32,460 nucleotides of DNA from Alphaproteobacteria bacterium (GCA_021775805.1 JAJFHD010000073.1:1-32460), one strand, 5' to 3'. Positions 14,952 to 24,186 are shown, counted from the stretch's first letter. The notes: generated by a model from the sequence alone, not told the origin. Program-made: numbers and translations.

Positions 14952-16235
14952 TCAGTTTTTCAGTGAAACGCTCGGGCCACCGGGAACAATGCGGATGGCG
15001 GTCAGCTGATTGCGGCGCTTGCGCAAAACTTCGAACTTGAAACCGTAGAAGTTGAAGGCCTGGCCGACATCGGGAATGGTCTGGGCTTCATGGATGACCA
15101 GCCCGGCGATCGTGGTTGCTTCTTCATCGGGGAGATTCCAGTCCATGGCGCGGTTCAGGTCGCGGATGTTGACGGTGCCGTCGACATTGACGGCGCCATC
15201 GGGTTGCGGTCTGACGCCGGTCGCCGCGATGTCGTATTCGTCGTCGATCTCACCGACGATTTCCTCCAGAATGTCTTCCAGGGTGAGCAAGCCCATGACT
15301 TCGCCGTACTCGTCGACCGCGATGGCAAAGTGGGTTTTGCGCTTCAGAAAAGCATTGAGCTGGTCCATGGCACTGGTCGTGTCGGGCACGAACCAGGGTT
15401 TCGAGCACAAATCCAGGATATCGAGCTTCTTTACATCACCGCCGACGTCAAGCAACTTTTTGAGCACGTCCTTGGCGTGCAGGATTCCCACGATGTTATC
15501 AGGATCCTCGGTCCAGAGCGGCAGGCGGGTGTAACCACAGGTCATCAGGTGATCGATGATGCTGGCGTTGGATTCTGCCGAATCGTAAGTGATCATCTTG
15601 GTCCGGTGGACCATCACATCAGAGACTTCAAGGTCACGCAGGTCCAGCACGCCACCGAGCATGTCGCGGTCGTCCTTGACCAGACTGTCTTCCAGATGAT
15701 GGAGGTTGATGGCGCCACGCAACTCTTCGTGTGCCGAAAGGACATTCTCAATGTCGGTGCGGGCGCCAAAGAGCAGAAGCGTCTTCCGGACGATGAACTG
15801 AACCGCCGCAGTAATCGGTGCCAGGATGATCACTGTGGGGCGTAGGATCGGTGCGACTGCAAGAGCTACCCGATCCGGATTGGTGATCGAGTATGTTTTG
15901 GGCATGACTTCCGCGAAAATTAGAACCAGAGCGGTCATGACGAGGGTGGCGTAGATGACGCCGGCTTCCCCGAAAAAACCGAGAAACAAGGTTGTCGCAA
16001 GAGCCGACGCTGAAATGTTGGCCAGATTGTTGCCAAGCAATATGGCACCAATCAGCCGTTCCGGTGTCTTCACAAGATGCTGCACCCCGGCGGCCTTGCG
16101 GCTGCCGCGGCGTTCCAGCTCGTGCATGCGCGCGCGCGATGTCGCCGTCAGGGCGGTCTCAGATCCTGAAAAAAAAGCAGACAGCACCAGCAACGCGAAT
16201 ACGGCACCAATGGTCAGGCCAAGAGCTAGGGTCAT
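14952..16235 (-). CDS. DUF21/CNNM transmembrane-CBS pair-CorC_HlyC membrane protein
   Basis: The 427-residue protein has the CNNM/CorC-C layout: an N-terminal DUF21 (CNNM) domain with about four membrane segments (residues 1-170) containing PheSerGlySerGluThrAlaLeuThrAla and LeuLeuGlyAsnAsnLeuAlaAsnIle; a CBS pair (about 200-330) with ValMetValHisArgThrLysMet and GluIleValGlyGluIleAspAspGluTyr; and a C-terminal CorC_HlyC domain. Relatives move Mg2+ (and perhaps Co2+) across the inner membrane and sense ATP-Mg through the CBS domains. The older hemolysin name is misleading. The start ATG overlaps the aroB stop by 4 bases, so it is the third gene of aroK-aroB-corC. Confidence 0.88.
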   Translation of the reverse strand: MTLALGLTIGAVFALLVLSAFFSGSETALTATSRARMHELERRGSRKAAGVQHLVKTPERLIGAILLGNNLANISASALATTLFLGFFGEAGVIYATLVMTALVLIFAEVMPKTYSITNPDRVALAVAPILRPTVIILAPITAAVQFIVRKTLLLFGARTDIENVLSAHEELRGAINLHHLEDSLVKDDRDMLGGVLDLRDLEVSDVMVHRTKMITYDSAESNASIIDHLMTCGYTRLPLWTEDPDNIVGILHAKDVLKKLLDVGGDVKKLDILDLCSKPWFVPDTTSAMDQLNAFLKRKTHFAIAVDEYGEVMGLLTLEDILEEIVGEIDDEYDIAATGVRPQPDGAVNVDGTVNIRDLNRAMDWNLPDEEATTIAGLVIHEAQTIPDVGQAFNFYGFKFEVLRKRRNQLTAIRIVPGGPSVSLKN

Positions 16236-17374
16236 TGTCGGTTCAGTTCATCCTGAATGAATTTTCGAAGAAAGTCCGGTTCCACATCGCGAGAGACAAA
16301 TGCATCCCCGATGCCGCGAACAAGAATGAATGCAAGGGTGTTGCCCATTGCCTTTTTGTCTTTCGCCATATGCGCCAGAATCTGATCGGCGCTGGTGCGG
16401 TCAACGGGAATGTTGGCTACGCGTGTCGGCAACCCGACTTTCGTCAAATGTTGCTCGACCCGTGCAACAGAGTTCTCGCTGCAAAGCCCGAGACGGTGCG
16501 ACATGCGGAACGCCATCGCCGTTCCCAGCGCGACGGCTTCGCCATGCAGAAGGGCATCCGAGTATCCGGTTTCCGCCTCGAAGGCGTGACCGAAGGTGTG
16601 GCCCAGGTTTAGGAGCGCTCTCATGCCGCGCTCGTGTTCGTCGGCGGCAACAACGTCGGCCTTGTGGCGGCAGCTCATCTCTACCGCATGGATGCGGGCA
16701 GCATGGTCGCCCGACAGAACCGCATCGTAATTGTCCGTGAGCCAGTCAAAGAAAGCCTCGTCGCGTATCAGGCCGTATTTCACGGTTTCTGCGTATCCCG
16801 CCCGGACTTCGCGTTCAGGCAGGGTATCAAGAAGAGCCGTGTCGGCGAGTACCAGGACGGGTTGATGAAACGCACCCACAAGATTCTTGCCGTGGCTGGT
16901 GTTGATGCCGGTCTTGCCGCCGACCGATGAATCGACCTGAGCCAGAAGAGTCGTGGGGATCTGTACAAAACCAATGCCGCGCAGGACGACAGCCGCGGCG
17001 AAGCCCGCCAGATCGCCGATGACGCCGCCGCCCAGGGCCACGACCATGTCGCTCCGGTCCAGACCGGAAGCCAGAAGTTGCGAGCAGACTGATTCCAGGT
17101 TTGCAAAGCTCTTGGTCTTCTCACCGGGCGGAAGAATGACCGTGCGGCAGTCAATGCCATCGTCCCGGAGGTTTTCCATCAGCGTGGACAAGTGGAAACC
17201 GGCGATTGTCTCGTCCGTCACGATCGTGCAACGGCGGTTCTTGAGGTGAGGGCCGATATGGCGGCCGGCCTGGTCAAGCAGACCGGGCCCGATATGTATC
17301 GGGTACGACCTGCCGGCAAGGTCGACGGTAACCGTTCGCGTCGCCGGTTGCGGCTCGGCGGAAATCATGTTCAT
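16232..17374 (-). CDS. aroB: 3-dehydroquinate synthase
   Basis: AroB makes 3-dehydroquinate from DAHP, step two of the shikimate pathway, using NAD+ and a divalent metal. The 380-residue protein shows GlyGlyGlyValIleGlyAspLeuAlaGlyPheAlaAla, binding NAD+, then AspSerSerValGlyGlyLysThrGlyIleAsn, the GluThrValLysTyrGlyLeuIle metal Glu, and AsnLeuGlyHisThrPheGlyHisAlaPheGlu with the metal-binding histidines. Length and motif order are normal. ATG 17374 (or 17368) follows aroK by 112 bases; the aroB stop overlaps the CorC-like start. Confidence 0.96.
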   Translation of the reverse strand: MNMISAEPQPATRTVTVDLAGRSYPIHIGPGLLDQAGRHIGPHLKNRRCTIVTDETIAGFHLSTLMENLRDDGIDCRTVILPPGEKTKSFANLESVCSQLLASGLDRSDMVVALGGGVIGDLAGFAAAVVLRGIGFVQIPTTLLAQVDSSVGGKTGINTSHGKNLVGAFHQPVLVLADTALLDTLPEREVRAGYAETVKYGLIRDEAFFDWLTDNYDAVLSGDHAARIHAVEMSCRHKADVVAADEHERGMRALLNLGHTFGHAFEAETGYSDALLHGEAVALGTAMAFRMSHRLGLCSENSVARVEQHLTKVGLPTRVANIPVDRTSADQILAHMAKDKKAMGNTLAFILVRGIGDAFVSRDVEPDFLRKFIQDELNRQ

Positions 17375-17486
17375 GTTTGTCGTCTCACACTCATCTGGGG
17401 CCGCGTCGCCGGTCTGGAAACCAGACTGGCATTGTCGGCGGCCTTGTCGAACCATTATGCACCTTACCGATTAACGTTTGTTGGCT

Positions 17487-18065
17487 TCAGGCATCGGACC
17501 TTTCTGCATCGGTCATCGACTGCAACTGCCTGATAATCTCACGGACAATAACGTCGTGGGGAACATCGCGGCTGTCGACGACAATATCAGCATTCCGGTA
17601 GACCGGATAACGCTCGTCGATCAGCCGTTTCATGACGGCTTCCGGATCGTCCTGCATCAGAAGCGGCCGGGTCGAGCGTCTGAGAACCCGCTTCATCAGC
17701 AGCGGCAAGTCAGCGCGCAGCCAAAGCGATATGCCCGCGGCCTCGATTTCAGTGCGGGTCTCGGGATCCATGAAGGCGCCGCCGCCGGTTGCCAGAACGT
17801 GAGGCCCTTCCAACAAAAGGCGACCGATCACGCGGCGTTCTCCATCGCGGAAGTATTCCTCCCCGTGATCGGCGAAAATATCGGTGATGGACTGTCCGGC
17901 GGCCTTTTCGATTTCCGTATCGGCGTCGACAAAGGGCAGTTTGAGGGCGTTCGCGAGGCGCCGGCCAACGGTGGTTTTCCCTGCTCCCATCAGGCCTACG
18001 AGGACAATGCTCCGGGCCCCTAAGAGGGCTTTGATGGACTCAAGTTGCGTGGAAGAATTTGCCAT
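17487..18065 (-). CDS. aroK: Shikimate kinase
   Basis: This cytoplasmic enzyme phosphorylates shikimate, step five of the shikimate pathway. The 192-residue sequence has Walker A GlyLeuMetGlyAlaGlyLysThrThr (24-32), PheValAspAlaAsp (45-49) with the Mg/shikimate aspartates, PheArgAsp (71-73) with the shikimate-binding Arg, AlaThrGlyGlyGlyAlaPhe, and the lid ArgSerThrArgProLeu. ATG 18065 is the natural start; an upstream TTG adds a poor N-terminus. It leads the operon aroK-aroB-corC and is divergent from the small membrane protein-xerD pair. Confidence 0.96.
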   Translation of the reverse strand: MANSSTQLESIKALLGARSIVLVGLMGAGKTTVGRRLANALKLPFVDADTEIEKAAGQSITDIFADHGEEYFRDGERRVIGRLLLEGPHVLATGGGAFMDPETRTEIEAAGISLWLRADLPLLMKRVLRRSTRPLLMQDDPEAVMKRLIDERYPVYRNADIVVDSRDVPHDVIVREIIRQLQSMTDAERSDA

Positions 18066-18314
18066 GTTACTTCGGGTGGCTCTCAAGAGAGGTGGCCACC
18101 AGTTCAATCTTTGATTTCGCCGAATTTGACTTTGTACCGTGTTCTATCGCGCGGAGACTGAAATACTCAAGAATTTTGTCGTACGTGCGATTTGCGAAAC
18201 ACCGGTTGTATATGGCAGAATCACACGGGTCTTCGCCACTGACGGGCCAATGGGCGTTACGATGAGGAACAACATGCGGCGTAAACTGTGTGCCGGCTAT
18301 GAATGGATTTGCCC

Positions 18315-18458
18315 ATGCCGACACTGATTCGACTGATAGTATTTTGTCTGTTTTTGGTTGGACTGCTCTACGGCGGTTCGTTCCTTATTGTCTGGCTGAT
18401 TGACCCGCCGACGGCGGAGGTCGTGCATTCGGTGCCGAAAGACAAGTTGTCACAATGA
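18315..18458 (+). CDS. Small single-pass membrane protein (47 residues) upstream of xerD
   Basis: ATG 18315 opens a frame of 47 codons with the sense: short polar Met-Pro-Thr start, one strong hydrophobic helix (about residues 4-29, Ile/Leu/Phe/Val/Gly), then a polar tail AspProProThrAlaGluValValHis. Its stop overlaps the xerD ATG by 4 bases (ATGA), which strongly suggests real, coupled translation. I know no name for it. Predicted topology is N-terminus inside, tail in the periplasm. Its function is unknown; it may mainly serve to couple xerD translation. Confidence 0.7.
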   Translation: MPTLIRLIVFCLFLVGLLYGGSFLIVWLIDPPTAEVVHSVPKDKLSQ

Positions 18459-19405
18459 CCACCGGGCCCCGCCGCAAGGGGCTTCATCATGTGGAAGCCT
18501 TTCTGGAGATGCTCAGCGCTGAACGCGGGGCTGCTCGCAATACACTGGACTCCTATCGGCGCGATCTGCTCGATTTTTCAGCCTATATGGCCGGCCGGAC
18601 CGATCGGCAGGACTCCATCGAGGGTGCCGGCGATCAGGATGTCAGGGGTTATCTGAAAGGCTTGCAGGCTGCGGGGCTGTCCGCGCAGACCGCAGCACGC
18701 CGGTTGTCCGCATTGAGACAGTTTTACAAGTTTCTGTATTCCGAGGGCGTGCGGGCCGACAACCCGACAACGATTATCGAGTCGCCACGCCAGGGCCGGT
18801 CCTTGCCGAAGGTTCTAAAGCAAGGCGATGTCGACACCTTGCTCAAAGCCGCCAGAGGCAATCTGGATGCGACCAGTCCAAAAGACCAACATAAGGCAGC
18901 GAGGCTGCTTTGCCTGCTCGAGGTGCTCTATGCCACCGGATTGCGGGTGTCGGAGCTTGTATCGCTTACCGTTGGTGCCGTAACGGCGGATGAGCGCTTC
19001 ATCTCGGTTGTCGGCAAAGGTGGCCGTGAGCGCATTGTGCCGCTGGGCCAGGCAGCGCGTGATGCTATTGAGGACTACCTTGCTGTGCGGCCTCACGATC
19101 GGGACGTGTCGGAGGGCCCGGATCGTTGGCTGTTCCCTTCAAGCGGTGCCCAGGGACATCTTACCCGCCATCGGTTTGCCCAGGAACTCAAGGGAATTGC
19201 CGAAGACGCAGGACTGGACGCCTCGAAGATTTCTCCACATGTGCTGCGTCACGCCTTCGCCAGCCATCTTCTGGCCAACGGCGCAGACCTGCGCGCGGTT
19301 CAGCAAATGCTGGGCCATGCCGACATCTCGACGACGCAGATTTATACCCATGTGCTTGACGAACGCCTGCGTCGGCTGGTGAACGAGCATCACCCGCTGG
19401 CATGA
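18455..19405 (+). CDS. xerD: Tyrosine recombinase XerD
   Basis: XerD with XerC resolves chromosome dimers at dif. The 316-residue protein has an N-terminal core-binding SAM-like domain (10-115) and a C-terminal catalytic domain carrying all the active-site residues: Arg164 in AlaThrGlyLeuArgValSerGlu, Lys188 in ValGlyLysGlyGlyArgGlu, His262 and Arg265 in HisValLeuArgHis, His288 in LeuGlyHisAlaAspIle and nucleophile Tyr297 in IleTyrThrHisVal. No phage or island genes are nearby, and the aroK/aroB and accA neighbours match the chromosomal xerD locus in alphaproteobacteria rather than an integrase. XerC remains a formal alternative. Confidence 0.9.
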   Translation: MTTGPRRKGLHHVEAFLEMLSAERGAARNTLDSYRRDLLDFSAYMAGRTDRQDSIEGAGDQDVRGYLKGLQAAGLSAQTAARRLSALRQFYKFLYSEGVRADNPTTIIESPRQGRSLPKVLKQGDVDTLLKAARGNLDATSPKDQHKAARLLCLLEVLYATGLRVSELVSLTVGAVTADERFISVVGKGGRERIVPLGQAARDAIEDYLAVRPHDRDVSEGPDRWLFPSSGAQGHLTRHRFAQELKGIAEDAGLDASKISPHVLRHAFASHLLANGADLRAVQQMLGHADISTTQIYTHVLDERLRRLVNEHHPLA

Positions 19406-19584
19406 CAGGCTACCCGTCAGGCAGTCCGCAAACCTGGACAATCGAACGCGACAATTAAGACAATCATGCCATTTTTGTTGACACATGACTGGATCACCGC
19501 CAGTTTCCACGCGGTCTGCGTCATGGTTTTAAATATGCAACAATTATAGTGACGCGGGAACGAGACTGGCTGAGAACGGACGGC

Positions 19585-20538
19585 ATGCGCACCTACCTCG
19601 ATTTCGAAAAAACGATCGCTGAGATCGACGGCAAGATTGCCGAACTACGCAGTGTTTCAGCGGAAGATGAGTCTGCGCTGATCTCCGAAGAGGTTTCCCA
19701 ACTGGAAACCAAAGCGACCCGAAATCTCAAGGAGATTTACGGCAACCTGACCCCGTGGCAGAAGACCCAGGTTGCCCGACATCCTTCCCGACCCCATTTT
19801 TCCGACTATGTGAGCCGGTTGTTGGAAGACTTCACTCAGCTTGCAGGTGACCGTAAATTTGCCGAGGATCACGCTATCGTCGGCGGTCTCGGGCGGTTCC
19901 GCGGCGAGCCTGTTGTGATGATCGGGCATGAAAAGGGCAGCGATACCGATAGCCGTCTCCGGCATAATTTCGGCATGGCGCGGCCTGAGGGTTATCGAAA
20001 GGCGGTCCGCCTGATGGAACTTGCCGACCGGTTCGGCATTCCGGTGATTTCCCTGATCGACACGGCGGGGGCATATCCGGGCATAGGCGCTGAGGAGCGC
20101 GGGCAGTCGGAGGCGATCGCACGGTCGACCGATTGCTGTCTGGCGTTGGGCGTGCCGCATGTGGCGGTTGTGATCGGGGAAGGCGGATCCGGCGGCGCTG
20201 TGGCGATTGCCACCGCAAACCAGGTTCTCATGCTTGAACACGCGATCTATACCGTTGCATCTCCTGAAGCTTCGGCCTCCATCCTGTGGCGCGATTCGGC
20301 CAAAGCCAAGGACGCGGCAACTGCAATGAAGGTCACCGCACAAGATCTCAAGCGCCTGGGTGTAATCGATCAGATCATTGAAGAGCCGGTGGGCGGTGCC
20401 CATCGTGAGGCGGCCCAGACGATTGGGGCAACCGGGGACGCGATTGCGGCGGCGCTGGGTCTTTACGAGGGCCTCGGCAGGGATGAAATTCGCCAAAGGC
20501 GCCACGACAAGTTCCTCGCAATAGGCCGCTCTCTGTAG
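19585..20538 (+). CDS. accA: Acetyl-CoA carboxylase carboxyltransferase subunit alpha
   Basis: AccA with AccD transfers the carboxyl group from biotin to acetyl-CoA, the first step of fatty-acid synthesis. The 317-residue protein begins with the typical [12 protein letters not shown] helix, followed by [33 protein letters not shown] and [10 protein letters not shown], the oxyanion-hole region. Length matches the family. ATG 19585 fits homology; a GTG at 19549 would add 12 residues. A 179-base gap from xerD shows no clear terminator. Confidence 0.96.
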   Translation: MRTYLDFEKTIAEIDGKIAELRSVSAEDESALISEEVSQLETKATRNLKEIYGNLTPWQKTQVARHPSRPHFSDYVSRLLEDFTQLAGDRKFAEDHAIVGGLGRFRGEPVVMIGHEKGSDTDSRLRHNFGMARPEGYRKAVRLMELADRFGIPVISLIDTAGAYPGIGAEERGQSEAIARSTDCCLALGVPHVAVVIGEGGSGGAVAIATANQVLMLEHAIYTVASPEASASILWRDSAKAKDAATAMKVTAQDLKRLGVIDQIIEEPVGGAHREAAQTIGATGDAIAAALGLYEGLGRDEIRQRRHDKFLAIGRSL

Positions 20539-20624
20539 GCTGCCTCGGCGCTTTCGGCTCTCCGAACAACACGGGCTCCTTGGAAAAAAGTGCCGGGTGA
20601 GGTAATTTCATCGATAAAGTCACA

Positions 20625-20652
20625 TGCATCAGGATGACATTGCCTTGATGCA
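20625..20652. promoter_or_regulatory. Hairpin/inverted repeat upstream of the first YkuD-type gene
   Basis: TGCATCAGG (20625-20633) pairs with 20644-20652 over 9 bp including one G-T pair, around a 10-base loop. It lies about 87 bases after accA and 74 before the next ATG. It could end accA transcription or act as an operator; there is no T-run directly after it. Confidence 0.3.
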
Positions 20653-20725
20653 GAATGACCTGAAACGTCAAAAAAACGCCGGATTTGTATTGCGTTCTCC
20701 GTGGTGAAAGTGTGGAGAAGATCAC

Positions 20726-21445
20726 ATGCGTGCATGGCAGATTTCAGTAAGTTCCATCCTGATCGCCGGTGTCATCGGCCTTTTCATCGCCGGTCCTTCG
20801 GTGTTGCGGGCAACGACGACTGCAGTTGAAACGAAGCCACGGGCACCGCTCGACGAACGCCTCAAGACGCGCAATTTTCGCCGTGGTGCGCCGGTGTTCG
20901 TGCGGATTTTCAAAGCCGAGGCCGAGCTTGAACTGTGGATGGAGCGCGACGGAAGGTTTGAACTTTTTGAAGTCTATCCGATCTGCTCGTTCTCAGGAAA
21001 ATTGGGGCCAAAACTCAAGGAAGGCGACCTTCAGAGCCCCGAAGGTTTTTACGCCGTTTCGAAGCGCCAGCTGAATCCAAACAGCCAGTTTCACAAATCT
21101 TTCAATATTGGTTTCCCCAACAGATATGACAGATCCCACGGCCGGACAGGTTCCTATCTCATGGTTCATGGCGGATGCGTGTCGATCGGCTGCTACGCCA
21201 TGACCAACGACGGGATCGACGAGATTTACGGTTTGGGAAAGGACGCCCTGCTCAGAGGTCAGAAACGATTTCCGGTTCACATATTTCCGTTTCGCATGAC
21301 CGAACAGAATCTGGCATTAAGGCAGGCGTCGGAATGGATCGATTTCTGGCGAAATCTGAAGGAGGGATATGATTTGTTCGAGCAAACCCGGCGGGTCCCA
21401 GCGGTTAAGGTATCGAAACGTCGTTATGTGTTTGGCGACTCATGA
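20726..21445 (+). CDS. YkuD-domain L,D-transpeptidase/YafK-like periplasmic protein (copy 1)
   Basis: The 239-residue protein has an N-terminal hydrophobic segment (about residues 6-28), a signal peptide or anchor, then a YkuD catalytic domain with HisGlyGlyCysValSerIleGlyCys (148-156), where His148 and Cys156 form the active site. Family blocks PheValArgIlePheLys, SerProGluGlyPheTyr, AsnIleGlyPheProAsn and PheProPheArgMetThr mark the YafK (DpaA) branch, whose E. coli member removes Braun lipoprotein from peptidoglycan rather than cross-linking it; which reaction applies here is unknown. ATG 20726 has GGAGAAG at 5 bases. The next gene is a clear paralogue. Confidence 0.85.
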   Translation: MRAWQISVSSILIAGVIGLFIAGPSVLRATTTAVETKPRAPLDERLKTRNFRRGAPVFVRIFKAEAELELWMERDGRFELFEVYPICSFSGKLGPKLKEGDLQSPEGFYAVSKRQLNPNSQFHKSFNIGFPNRYDRSHGRTGSYLMVHGGCVSIGCYAMTNDGIDEIYGLGKDALLRGQKRFPVHIFPFRMTEQNLALRQASEWIDFWRNLKEGYDLFEQTRRVPAVKVSKRRYVFGDS

Positions 21446-21562
21446 CGGTTGTGCATGATCATGTGATTGTGTGTGGTCAAATTTTTAAGAGTTTGATAAC
21501 CGTCTGCGTATGTCATGGAGACTTCACGGAGACGGAAAATTGGAAACAGGTGGTGTGAAGCC

Positions 21563-22357
21563 ATGAGCGTTCGGCTTGTAATGCGGTTTTTGACAGGGTG
21601 CCTGCTTGCTGCATCTTTGTCGGGATGCCTGTTCGGCACGCCAAAACACCAGAAGCCGCTTTCCGAGGAAGCCAAGGCCCTGCTTGCCGAAAAGGGGTTG
21701 AAGCCGGGTGCCGCGATGTTCGTGCGCATCTTCAAACAGGACTCGGTCATGGAGGTCTGGCTTCGCAAGCCGTCAGGACAGTATGCCCATTTCAAGACAT
21801 ACGATGTCTGCAGTTGGTCGGGTGCCCTGGGCCCCAAGGAAAAAGAAGGCGACAAACAGGCGCCCGAGGGCTTCTATGTTATCACCAGGGGCCAGATGAA
21901 CCCCAACAGCAAGTATCACCTGTCCTTCAATATCGGTTATCCCAATGCCTATGACAGCGCTCATGAGCGCACCGGCAAGCATCTGATGGTCCATGGCGGC
22001 TGCAGTTCGGCCGGCTGCTACGCAGTCACCAACGAATCGGTGGAAGAAATTTACGCCCTGGCCCGCAATGCGTTTCTGGCCGGACAGAGGGCCTTTCCGG
22101 TGCATGCCTTCCCGTTTCGCATGACCAGCCAGAATGTCGCCATTCACAAGGGTGGCAAATGGTATGGTTTCTGGAAGAACCTCAAGCAGGGGTATGACAT
22201 TTTTGAACGGACCAAGCGGCCTCCGCTGATTGGAGTGGAGAACAAGCGCTACGTCTTTTTCCGGAAACCTGAGAAGGTGCCGTCCCATTTTCAGCGGGTG
22301 GCGTCTTCCGGAAACATCGACCCCACGGGTGCAGTACTAATTTCCAGACTGAAATAG
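21563..22357 (+). CDS. YkuD-domain L,D-transpeptidase/YafK-like lipoprotein (copy 2)
   Basis: This 264-residue paralogue of the preceding gene shares its whole catalytic domain: PheValArgIlePheLys, AlaProGluGlyPheTyr, AsnIleGlyTyrProAsn, HisGlyGlyCysSerSerAlaGlyCys (134-142, His134 and Cys142) and PheProPheArgMetThr. Unlike copy 1, it has a lipobox Leu-Ser-Gly-Cys with Cys22, so it should be a lipoprotein, probably outer-membrane since residue +2 is Leu, not Asp. It also has a longer C-terminal tail. ATG 21563 was chosen because the signal peptide begins there; an upstream ATG at 21515 adds 16 charged residues before it. Confidence 0.87.
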   Translation: MSVRLVMRFLTGCLLAASLSGCLFGTPKHQKPLSEEAKALLAEKGLKPGAAMFVRIFKQDSVMEVWLRKPSGQYAHFKTYDVCSWSGALGPKEKEGDKQAPEGFYVITRGQMNPNSKYHLSFNIGYPNAYDSAHERTGKHLMVHGGCSSAGCYAVTNESVEEIYALARNAFLAGQRAFPVHAFPFRMTSQNVAIHKGGKWYGFWKNLKQGYDIFERTKRPPLIGVENKRYVFFRKPEKVPSHFQRVASSGNIDPTGAVLISRLK

Positions 22358-22381
22358 GCCTCGTCTGCCGACCACGGTTTG

Positions 22382-24157
22382 CTACAGCGGCCAGACCCAC
22401 AGCAGCATCGGCACGGCAATCGCGATCACGATGATTTCGAGCGGTAGCCCCATGCGCCAATAGTCGCCGAATCGATAGCCGCCGGGACCCATGATCAGCG
22501 TGTTGTTCTTGTGCCCGATGGGTGTGAGAAAGGCACATGACGCGGCAATTGCGACACCCATCAGGAACGCGTCGGGATTGACTTGTAGCCGGTTGGCCAT
22601 GTCGATGGCGATCGGTGCTGCGATAACCGTTGTGGCCGTGTTGTTGAGCACGTCCGACAGAGTCATGGTGACGACCACCAGCAGGAACAGTACCACGGCT
22701 GGTGACATACCCTGGGCCAGATCGAGAATGCCGTTGGCGATCAGAGTGGTTCCTCCGCTTGATTCCAGGGCAGCCCCGATGGGAATGAGCGAACCGAGAA
22801 GCACAATCACGGGCCATTCAATCGACTCGTATACCTGCCGCAGCGGCACGATCTTCAACGCGACCATCAAGACCGTACAGGCGGCCAGGGCCACCGGCAG
22901 GTAGAGCAGGCCGAAGCTTGCCAGGGCAATAGCGCCGACAAACATGGAAACGGCAAGCCAGGCCTTGTCGCGTTGTATGACCTGCACGCCACGGTCGGCG
23001 AGCGGCAGGCATCCCAGCCAACCGGCGATGTCGGCCATGCGTTCGTCGGGCCCGACCAGAAGGAGAATATCTCCGGTTTGTATTTCAAGCCGCCTTACCC
23101 GGTCGTGGAACCGTTTGCCCTGACGCGACACCCCCAGAAGTGTGACGCCGTGGCGGTGAAGCAGTTTGAGCGACATTGCCGAGCGCCCGGCAATACGGGC
23201 ATCTTCCTTGACGACGACCTCAATCATCGTGACATTGTTGGCAAGCGGCCCACTGTTCTTTTCCGAACCTACATATTCCAGGCCAAGGGCGCCGACAAAC
23301 TGTTCGATGCTGTCGGGGGTTGCTTCGAGCACGAGTATGTCGCCCTTGCGCAGTTCTTCATTGCGGGCAAAACCCGGTAGCCGGCGCCCGTTGCGGACAA
23401 GGCCGAGAATTGCGACGTCATTTTCTTCCGCCTCGGAATCCAGATCCCGAACCTTGCGCTCAATGGCTTCGGATTTTTCAGAAACCCGCACCTCTGCCAC
23501 GTATCCCTCAAAGTCGGCCAGTTCATTACCGGCATTGCGCTGCGTGGCCGACGCCGGGATGAGTCGCCAACCCACGAGCGCCACGAAGATTACCCCGGCA
23601 ACAGCACAGGCAGCGCCCACAGGCGTGAAGTCGAACATGGAAAACGGTTCGCCCAGGGTCTTCTCACGGTAGGACGCGATGATAATGTTCGGAGGCGTGC
23701 CGATCAGGGTCACCAGGCCGCCCAGGATCGAGGCGAACGACAGGGGCATCAGGGAAATGGCCGGGCTTCGTTTGGCCTTCGCGGCGGCCTGAAGGTCGAC
23801 CGGCATCAAGAGTGCAAGCGCGCCGACATTGTTCATGATCGCCGACAAACAAGCGGCCAGTCCCGACATGACCCCAATGTGCGCCGAAATGCTGCGTGTG
23901 GAATCGATGAGGTGGCGGGTGACGATTTCTATGGCGCCGGAACTGGACAAGCCTCGGCTGACGATCAGCACCAGGGCAATGATGACGGTCGCCGGATGGC
24001 CGAAGCCGCTGAAGGCGTCTTCCTTGGGCACGACGCCGGCGATCAGCGCCACCACCAGGGCGGCAAAGGCGATCAGGTCATACCGCCACTTGCCCCAAAT
24101 CAGCATGGCAAATACGGCGGCGAGCAGCACAAAGAGAATGATCTGATGGGTCGTCAT
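22382..24157 (-). CDS. SLC13/DASS-type transporter with two RCK_C (TrkA-C) domains
   Basis: The 591-residue inner-membrane protein has two halves of hydrophobic helices (1-195 and about 395-591), each with an Asn-rich helix-break motif: MetAsnAsnValGlyAlaLeu with IleGlyThrProProAsn in the first, and LeuAsnAsnThrAlaThrThr with ThrProIleGlyHisLysAsn in the second. Between them lie two cytosolic RCK_C domains (about 205-295 and 300-385), each ending in LysGlyAspIleLeuValLeu or ThrGlyAspIleLeuLeuLeu. This layout is typical of SLC13/DASS-type anion or sulfate transporters (as in SAC1/SLT). The substrate is unknown. It converges with copy 2 of the YkuD pair; ATG 24157 has AGGA at 5 bases. Confidence 0.86.
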   Translation of the reverse strand: MTTHQIILFVLLAAVFAMLIWGKWRYDLIAFAALVVALIAGVVPKEDAFSGFGHPATVIIALVLIVSRGLSSSGAIEIVTRHLIDSTRSISAHIGVMSGLAACLSAIMNNVGALALLMPVDLQAAAKAKRSPAISLMPLSFASILGGLVTLIGTPPNIIIASYREKTLGEPFSMFDFTPVGAACAVAGVIFVALVGWRLIPASATQRNAGNELADFEGYVAEVRVSEKSEAIERKVRDLDSEAEENDVAILGLVRNGRRLPGFARNEELRKGDILVLEATPDSIEQFVGALGLEYVGSEKNSGPLANNVTMIEVVVKEDARIAGRSAMSLKLLHRHGVTLLGVSRQGKRFHDRVRRLEIQTGDILLLVGPDERMADIAGWLGCLPLADRGVQVIQRDKAWLAVSMFVGAIALASFGLLYLPVALAACTVLMVALKIVPLRQVYESIEWPVIVLLGSLIPIGAALESSGGTTLIANGILDLAQGMSPAVVLFLLVVVTMTLSDVLNNTATTVIAAPIAIDMANRLQVNPDAFLMGVAIAASCAFLTPIGHKNNTLIMGPGGYRFGDYWRMGLPLEIIVIAIAVPMLLWVWPL

Positions 24158-24170
24158 GATATCCTGGAAC

Positions 24171-24186
24171 GCGATTCGAGAATCGC
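24171..24186. promoter_or_regulatory. Perfect 16-bp palindrome in the transporter leader
   Basis: GCGATTC (24171-24177) and GAATCGC (24180-24186) form a perfect dyad around GA, 14 bases upstream of the minus-strand transporter ATG. A TATAAC on the minus strand (24192-24197) may be its -10 box, which would put the dyad near the transcription start, a typical repressor position. No good -35 is seen. Confidence 0.4.

Noticed and set aside
18455..19405. Tyrosine recombinase as integrase of a mobile element
   Set aside because: There are no attachment repeats, tRNA or phage genes nearby, and the housekeeping neighbours and length fit XerD.
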